Source of the DNA: Xestospongia muta
Taxonomy: Eukaryota > Porifera > Demospongiae > Haplosclerida > Petrosiidae
NCBI GenBank assembly: GCA_963693285.1
Contig: OY848917.1
Coordinates: 30,391,245-30,455,244 of the forward strand
DNA: 64,000 bases
Reading direction: 5' to 3'
A program made the position numbers and the translations under genes. Shown here in pieces: positions 47,801 to 56,800 of the stretch. A model generated the notes under the pieces. It was not told the DNA's origin. It did no database searches and saw only the letters and a list, made by a program, of their open reading frames with translations. How positions within the stretch are numbered: position 1 is the stretch's first letter; every line of letters begins with the position of its first letter.

Positions 47801-50800
47801 TGATTATGAAACAAATGTGTACTAATAATATTCAGTAATTTAACTATGTTGAAGTTGTCAATAATGTATTACCTGGACTGGAAGGAATCATTTTTGTCAG
47901 GTGATGTAAAAATTTCCATATGAACAATTAAATCTTCACATAATTGTTTGACCTTCCAGTGAGTGAATGATTGCTTCTTTTTACGTATGTAAGTATGTAA
48001 GTATAGGTTATATACCGAGGTAAACATTTCCATGGGATTTATCAACCGAGCGACGAAGTCGCGAGGTTGATAAATGCCATGGAAACCATACCGAGGGCAT
48101 ATAACCGGCTTGTACCATGAAATGGTCTGCCATGACAACAATATTACGCACAAACCTGCTATATAAAGGTCGTCTAGCAACGTCATTTTAACGACGCAAA
48201 TTCAAAATGGAAGACGAGTTGGACTATATTTTTTCTCCCCATTTATTTGACCACGCCTTGACCGATATTGTCGCTAGCGACTCGACAGTTCCTTCAGCCC
48301 TACCCAACGGTGAACGTTTCGCTTTTCAAAGTGACGAAAGTGTGGAAGCAGCGAAAACTAATTCCGTTCCCAAAAACACCTCTCGCAATACTAACTGGGC
48401 AGTTAAGGTCTGGAAAGACTGGAGCAGTCATAGGTGAACGGCATTTCCTAACTCCTTCCAAGAATGGCCAGTTCACCTAGTTCTCTCAACAAATTATCAA
48501 CTCGACTACTGGCTCAGCAAATTTGCTGTGGAAGCTAGGAGAAGTGATTGAGAATGTTATCCACCCAACACACTCTATGGAATTTGCTGTGGTTTGCTTT
48601 GCTACGTCAGAGAAACATGACCAGCGATCAACTGGAAGAATTAGTACTGAGCAGAAACTAACAACATCTGCTGTCCTCAATTCTGCTACAAATGGAAAAG
48701 AAATCAGTGCTCCACTAACAAAGAAACACAAGACCCTTGATGATCCATCATCTACTTCTACTGCCGAAAAAAGAATTTTCAGGCATTATTAATGTCAACA
48801 CACAGATTTTAACTAAACTATTCATTACAGCAGTTACACTGAATTACTTGTCAGTTTGTACAGAGCGATGTCATCCAACAAGTACCATATACAGGTTCAT
48901 CTATTGAGTAACTTTAACTTTCTTCAGACAAGTACACTTTTATCTGTATTGTACAAGAAATAGTCACTAGATTTTAATACACTTTGTTAAATGTTACTAC
49001 ATAGCCCATAGTTGGTACAAGAGACCACCTGGTTGTACACTAAATTAACAAACTCATTACATACACTAATGCAAATAAACTACATACAGCAAGCCCTTCT
49101 TCCAAGGTATATGGTATGTACATTATGATCAGAAAGGAAATGTTTTTGATCACAGCTCAAACCTAAAGTAAAAATATATAACATATCAAGACTAAAGGTA
49201 GAAAAAATTACAAGTGTACTCCTGTATATGAGTAACAATGTACATGTAAATATGAAAAAAATTGAATTTTGCAAAACATTTTCAAGACTGTATCTTGACT
49301 ACTAGAGCTGGTAGATGACTTAGTAACAGTTATAACTTGAAAGTTAATGTCTCCAATTAGTTGTGTAAGTAAACAGACATATATGTCAACCTTCCCATCA
49401 ATACAACCAACACTTCATACAACTAATTAGTCCCTAATATCTGGATGAATTCTCTCAATTGCCAGTTGTTTCGCATGCATATGGTTTACACTCTGCAAGG
49501 AAATATTCTAAGATTGGGGAATTGACTTGACTTATAGATTTGCAAGAGCTTCTTGAGTATATAGTTGATATGTAAGTCATTCAGCCATTCTCTATAATGA
49601 ATAACTCTCTTGTTTTGATCATAAGCATCTATCACTCTATTTTAATAAAGAGAGAATTCATCCAGACATTACATACAGGTGAGAGTTTAAGGTTGTCATA
49701 ACAGGAGCATAAATGGAAGAAAGACATATAATAACAAGAGCTGTCATTAAAAGATATCTAAAATAAACAACTGCATGCAAACTTTTTCTCATGTAAAGAA
49801 TTGGTAGAGCAGCTATGTGTTGGGATTGCTTCATTTTGACATTTGGCTTGTGATAACATGATGAGCCATTTTCTTAGCACCAAGAAAAGAGGAAAGAGGC
49901 TACAGAGAATTGACATATTTACTGAATCTTCTTTTTTTATGTTTTCCTTTTTGTTTGATACATCTTCTGATGAGTACCATTTACACATTATGGTGTTTAA
50001 TTGTTTTAAAGAATAACATTCCTCACTGATTGTAAAGTAAAACATGTTTGGATCAGTAAAAAATAATAAGCAAATATTAAGATTTAGTGATGTGTGTCAC
50101 TGATTATCAATAAATATTCCAAACTCTCATAGTTGCCCCATATCAATTCAATATTTAGTGAGACTAACCGTTAGCTTACTGTACTGGCAATATTATAAAT
50201 ATTATAACATGGACACTGTTCATACCACTTATGATATATGGATTTGACCACATCTTGAGTGACAACATCCAAGGTTTTTTAACCTCTCAATGTGTTTGTC
50301 ACTGCTATTGGTATATTTTGAAGAGATCTAATGAAAAAGGTCTTTCAATGAGTTAGAACGTTTGTGTAAGCAGTATCTAACAACTAGTCTTCTTGTAATT
50401 ATGTAAATTAAGGTATTCATATTATAGTCTTTGTATTTAGGGTAAGATAAGTACTCTACTACAAATGTTAAATGATCAATTTGATGTTAGCCCTCTTAGT
50501 TGTTATGTTTATATTCTAAGAGTTGATACCATCATCTAAATATTAAAGATGTTGCTAATTAAAACAAGTTCCAATGAAAAAAAAAATTAAAAAGCTGTAC
50601 AACTAAAACATTTTAGTATTTTCAATATTTTATTTGCAGTAATGTTTTCTTATTGAAAAGTACTTGTCTTATTTTTTCTTACATTTTCAACTTATTCAAT
50701 AATCACATGTGCAATAATAATGAAGGAATTTAGATACCAATAATAGACTAAATTATTATTGTTTATAAAAACAATTAATTCAAGTGTAATATATGAATAA

Positions 50801-53800
50801 CTTTATATTTATTAAATTATAGACAGATTGAAAGACTTAAGTCTCCTGTATTGACTAATAAGACTGTGACTGATTGAGTACCATTGTGTGCCTATAATTT
50901 CACATGATATAATTAGTCTTTCTTTCAATATTATTTCATTGTTTGTTAATATTTTAATGTTATCATTACTTACCAATGTTACTAAATAAGGACCAGAATT
51001 AAAAACTCATTAAACTATAGAATTTGTTTGCTAATATTAAATATGAGCAGTTACTTTCATATCTCATTTTCTGGAAAGTCTTGTCATTGTTTGTTTTATT
51101 TATCAAGTGACTTACATGTAACTATATTAAAATATTATGTTGTTTTTCTTTAGAGTAACTCCTGTTTTTATTATACATACTATATCACTAGCTATGTGAC
51201 AAGTCTTATGTCAATTAGGACATATTTAATTATACATGTGAAGTATATAGTAATAATATATCATTTCTGTTAGTGTCATTGCTTTTACAATATAAAGCTT
51301 TATCTTAAATTTTGTTTCTTTATATAGAATGGCTCTTCTCCTCTGCATAGAGCTTGCATGTGGGGTCATGTCAATGTTGTCAAGCTCTTACTCTCTCATG
51401 GTGCAGATACAACAATAAGAAATAATAAGGGAAAAACTCCTGCTGACGAGGTCAAAGCTGATGATGTTAACAGACAAGTAATATTGGAAGCTCTAGAAAA
51501 TGCAAAACAAGGTATATAGATTGTTTACATTTTATATTATGTGATGATGACTATCAATTCTTACATGAATATCATAAAGAGTTATCATTGACACAATACA
51601 TTAAAACATTGTTTAATTCACTATATTATAATAATATGATACATATAATTTATGGTACTCCTCTGTTGAAAGACAATGAGTACATTTATGAGAAATATTA
51701 TTTTTATAACATGATAATTCATTATCACTAACTATATACTAAGATAAATAATTAATTAGAACTGGACATAAAACAACAATAACAATAATCGTTGACCAGT
51801 ATACTATGACAACTGAATATAAATGTTATTATAAGTATAGTTTGGAGACATGCGCTAAAGCTTTTTATCATTTATAAGACATGGTTATCATTATAGCAAT
51901 CACACAGAATTTATTGCTTATACTGTGTTCATAGGTGAGACTTCAATAATATAATGAAGTTCTTGTTGTATATAACAATATTTCTTAATGTACAAACAGA
52001 CATCATTATTGATTGATTATAAATTAGTATGTTTTTTGCTTCATTAATTATTTATGTCAGCAAGTAACTCAGACTCCTCTACAATACATCTATAGATAGT
52101 ATTAGCCACCTTGTTGTATATCAAGTATTGATAGTATTATTTTAACAGTCAATGAAATTATTACAGTCTGTTCTGATGTTTAACAGACAGTCTACATCTA
52201 CAAAGTGAACAATGCTTCTCATATTATATCATTTGAATTATAATTATTTTGATTTTATATCCCATTCTAATTCTAAGTCTGTAACTTATTATAACAATTA
52301 CTATAATCACAAGTTTAAAGACACTGAAGCATTCTTTGATAGTAGGACACTATCAATACTGTGGCACTTAGACAGATCTAATATAATCATTTATCTATTG
52401 TGTACATAGGTGATGACTCCTTCTGTATAGTTTGATGGAACTCTGTTGTTCTACATTAGAATATGTTTCTTTGTACAGACTTGTTGTTTTACTGATTGTA
52501 GTGTCATATCAAACTCAATATTATTTATTTTATATTCATACATTGTCTATAATGACGTATGTCTATAATATGTGTGTTTACAACTGTCTTAAACCTACTA
52601 TTAATTGCATGTACTAACTTTAAAACCATTAGATTTCATTATATCTGTGAAATAAAACTTTCAATACATACAAGTTTTAGTGATTATATCTGTACTCACT
52701 AAATGACTAAAATTAGTACATGCAATATTAATAGAATTCTAAAGGTATTCTAGCCAACAAGTATCACTGTTAGTAGTATTTATGACTACAGTTTTGTAAA
52801 TGTTGCTTTCTATGTTATATTGGCTTTGCTATATCTTTAGTATAGCCACCTTCATCTTGTCAGTACTATTCTGCTATGTATTGCTATGTAGTGTATTGTA
52901 AATATTCTTATATGACACTATACTAAATCAGACATTATACACAATCTATAAATGATATGATAGTGTTTGTAGCTCTCTAAGATAACTCGTTTGTTCACTT
53001 ACACTTGACAATTTTAGAAACCCATGATTTAAACATTGTATACTCGATTGAATTGACTCACCATGTAGTTTTAAAGTTCAGTCAATTCTCTTTGTTAACT
53101 TATACATACATTAGTCATTCTGTTTGCCTTTTTAAACTATGCTTCTGTAACATGGAAACAGTTTAACATGTATGTGCCTTGCCTGCCATAAAGCTAATGT
53201 CATATTAACTGAAAAGTCATTAAAGTGTGTCAATATTCCGTTATAACAATTAGTTGGTCTATATTCATTGCTATAGTATCATTCTAGAGCACGCCACTCA
53301 TCATTAACACTACATTAGTGTATTAAATTGTTAATGATTTGTTTTGAGTTTACATTACTTCCTTATTATTGTATAATATTGATATAAAATTCCATAAATA
53401 TACACAGATCTTATTTAATTAGTTCATAGTTTGTTTTACATAGTTAGAAAAGTCAATTGAATATATCATTTCAACTAAGATCATTTAGTTCTAAGTCTGT
53501 AGCTTATTGTAACAATTACTATAATCAAAAGTTTGAAGACACTGAAGCATTCTTAAATAGTAGGACACTATTCATTGCTATAGTCTTATTCTAGAGCATG
53601 TCACTCATAATTATAACTACATTACTGTATTAAATTGTTGATTTGTGTTCAGATTACATTGCTTCCTTATTGTTGTATAATATTGATATAGTCATATAGA
53701 ATTCCATAAATATATGCAGCTCTTATTTGATTAGTTCATAGTTTGTTTTACATACTTTGAAGAAAGTATTAGGCTTTGTATTACACATTATCAATCATCA

Positions 53801-56800
53801 TTAATAACTTTATACTTCGTTTATAATAGTTGTCTTAGAAAAAAACAGTGTGACCTAAATTAATAAGAATAAAATTGCAAACATTATGACTATTTTGTAT
53901 TTGATTTACCAATCACATATACTAGCTTAATGTAAATAAACTTTAATAAGAGGATCAGCAATTTTATTGTCTTTATTTATATTTCTTTCTTTTCAATAGA
54001 TTATTCTGGTGTTGTACATAAAGCACTCAAGGAAGGCCATGTCAAAGCAAAGTGGTCAAAGCTTGCTACATCAGGAGCACCTGGAACTGGAAAGTCTTCA
54101 ATTATAAAACTTATCTTAGATGAACCTCCTCCAGAAGAGCACCATAGTACTTTAGTAGTCACTACACCGGAAATAAGGAGGGTTGGTACAACTGGTTTTA
54201 TAGCTGGAGCTGAACCAGGCAATTCTTCTTGCCCAATATGGAATAAAGTAAACCCACACTCAGTCAAACAGATGATAGCCAAACAAATAAAACATGGAGT
54301 TGATTGTTCACCAAAAACATCTTCGACAAAAAGTGCAGGTGACAATGAATCTTCATCCTCATCTGATGATGATGGAATACCATCTGGTACTACAAAGGAT
54401 ATGTCACAGTCAAAAGATGTGTCCATTTCAGTACAACAATCAACACCTAAGCTTGTATCTCCTGCTACTAGTGAAATTGTTAAAATCTTACCAACTGTAG
54501 AGGAGTCCCCAGAGCTTTATCAGTCACACTGGGTTTATGTCGTAGACTCAGGCGGTCAAGCAGCCTTTATAGACATAGCGCCCGCGTTGCTACGCTATAA
54601 TCCAGTTAGCATACTCACCCTAAAATTAAATGAGAAGCTTGGAGATAGGCCCAAATTTTATTTTAGCTTTAAAGGTGAGTTAATTGGAGAACCAGTAGAA
54701 CGTCAGATCACCAACATGCAACTTCTTGAATCGTCGTTTCGTTCACTAGTGTCAACCGATCAGCCACATTTGCGCAATATCCATATCACGTTTTCTTACG
54801 ACAAGCCTTCCCTTCTTGTTCTTGGCACATTCTATGATAAAGTAGATGAGTGCAAAGGAGAGACCTTAGATGAGAAAAATGCAGCTCTTTGGTCAACTTT
54901 AAGCAAATTCCGTGATGTGAGGCTTAATTATAGCGATGGTAAAAAGAAAGTAATTTTTCCTATCAACACAATTGCCCGTGGTGAGCCTGAACAAGAAATG
55001 GCCAAGTTTATTCGTAAAGTTGTTTGTCGGTCTTACATTGAAGCTATCATACCAGCTCGATGGTTCTTGTTTAATCTGGATCTAGAGGAGTTTCAAAAGA
55101 ATAGTGGGTCAATGGTTGTAAGCAAAGAACAGTGTTTGAGGATTGGAGGAGCACTAATGATGGAGCCGAAGGATGTTGAAGCGGCACTCATGTACTACCA
55201 TGATCTGACAGTTTTCTTGTATTTCCCTAAAATCCTCCCTAATGTGGTGTTCTTACATCCTCAACCATTATTCAATAAGTTGTCTGAGTTAATTAGTATA
55301 TCTTTTGCTGATGCTGTTGACCATTTAAGGAAAATGAATATTATTTTACCTGCTGATGCCCACGATCAACTTAAGAGTGAAGGTACCTTTACACGAGATA
55401 TATTAGATCATCTCTCTGAGGGATTCACTGCAGAGTTCACAGCTGATGATTTTTTAAAATTAATGACAGATATCTTCATTATCGCACCTCTACCAGAAGA
55501 GGGAAATTTTTTTCTTCCTAGTGTACTCCCAACATCAGACAACTTAGAGAAGATTAGAGGTCCATTCTTAAGAAACATGGACTCTCTTGTTTTGACGTGG
55601 GAAATGAAACCACTCCCTCAAGGCGTCTTTCCTGCTCTTGTTGTTGATCTCCTTAAGCGACAAATTTCACCAATTTTCAATCTTTATCGTCCCATCGACT
55701 TAAATGAAGAATCTCGACAATATCGCAATGCTATCCGACTAGCATGTCTTGACCTAGGAGGTGCAATTCTCTTAGTTGATGCCATTTATTGGCTGGAAAT
55801 TTATTACCATGGGCGTTCTACAAAATGCTCCGCTATTCGATGTTCTATTTTAGATGGTATAAATGCAGTCGTGAAGAAATTTCAGTATAAGCCAATTCTA
55901 TCAATTCCTCAGGAACGCTTTCTCTGCTCAATTTGCCCTTCTCCAAGAAATCATCTTTGTCGTCCAGATGAAGACAAGGAGACGCTTACTTGCTGTCAAG
56001 ATGGCATGTCATTTGTTGCAATTGACTCAAAACGACAGTACCCTTGGATTGATTACATAGCTCCTGAAGATTCTAAGCTACAAGGTAACTGAAAATTAAT
56101 ATACTTGTTCGTACAATCTATAGAATGAGGTTTTCAAGTACAGTGTTGTGGTACTTACCATAAAAAAGTAATTGATTACAATTACCATTATCGCTTTTTT
56201 GATCAGCCAATTTCAATTTCAATTACCAATTACACCTTACACAGCAATTACAACAAAAAATTAAAAGCAATTACACATAATTACAATAGCTATTATCAGT
56301 ATCCTATACAAGTGCTCTACATCATTTATGACCTCATGCATGAAGGTTACAGGGCAATTTGCAAGTTTCATGAAACCATATTATGGCTTTATTTGCCATA
56401 ATAATTATGGTCATGTGTACATCACGTGATGTGATGACCCTTTACCAGACTAGATTTTTTGTATAGTGGTTTGGCCATTCATCTACTTCTCAATTACAGG
56501 TATACAATTGCAATTACAATTACAATTTTATGAATAATGTAATAATTACAGCTAATTACAATTACCAATTGCAATTACCCCAACAGTGTTCAAGTATATA
56601 GTACATTATAATATAAGACACATTTTTTGGATATATATGTAAGAAGAGTTAATTATAATCTTGGTGTAAATAAAGGTACGTAAGCTTTGAAAAAATTATA
56701 TTTATAAACAAACTACAGTGGCTTGTGTTGTATTGTACCAGCTTTCAAGTGAGAGGTCACACTCATTACTAGCTCCTTTCTTTTTCCAAGGTTATAGCAT

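Larger units (their letters stand above)
39180..51327. other. Intron 4 of the ankyrin-Roc gene: 12 kb, transposon-rich first two thirds
   Basis: 39780-48800 holds FLYWCH-MULE, hAT, ISL2EU-like and Crypton relics listed separately. 45430-47600 and 48800-51327 are AT-rich sequence with short frames (for example 46802-46984, 49758-50045) in which no family was recognised; an inverted pair of 17-bp arms lies at 49440-49665. Confidence 0.6.

Noticed and set aside
49440..49665. 17-bp inverted arms TCTGGATGAATTCTCTC / GAGAGAATTCATCCAGA as a transposon
   Set aside because: Arms are clear but short, with no target duplication or coding remnant; noted only as an inverted repeat.
54001..54426. Minus-strand frame of 141 codons
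   Set aside because: Antisense of the GTPase exon 54000-56084, which has domain support.
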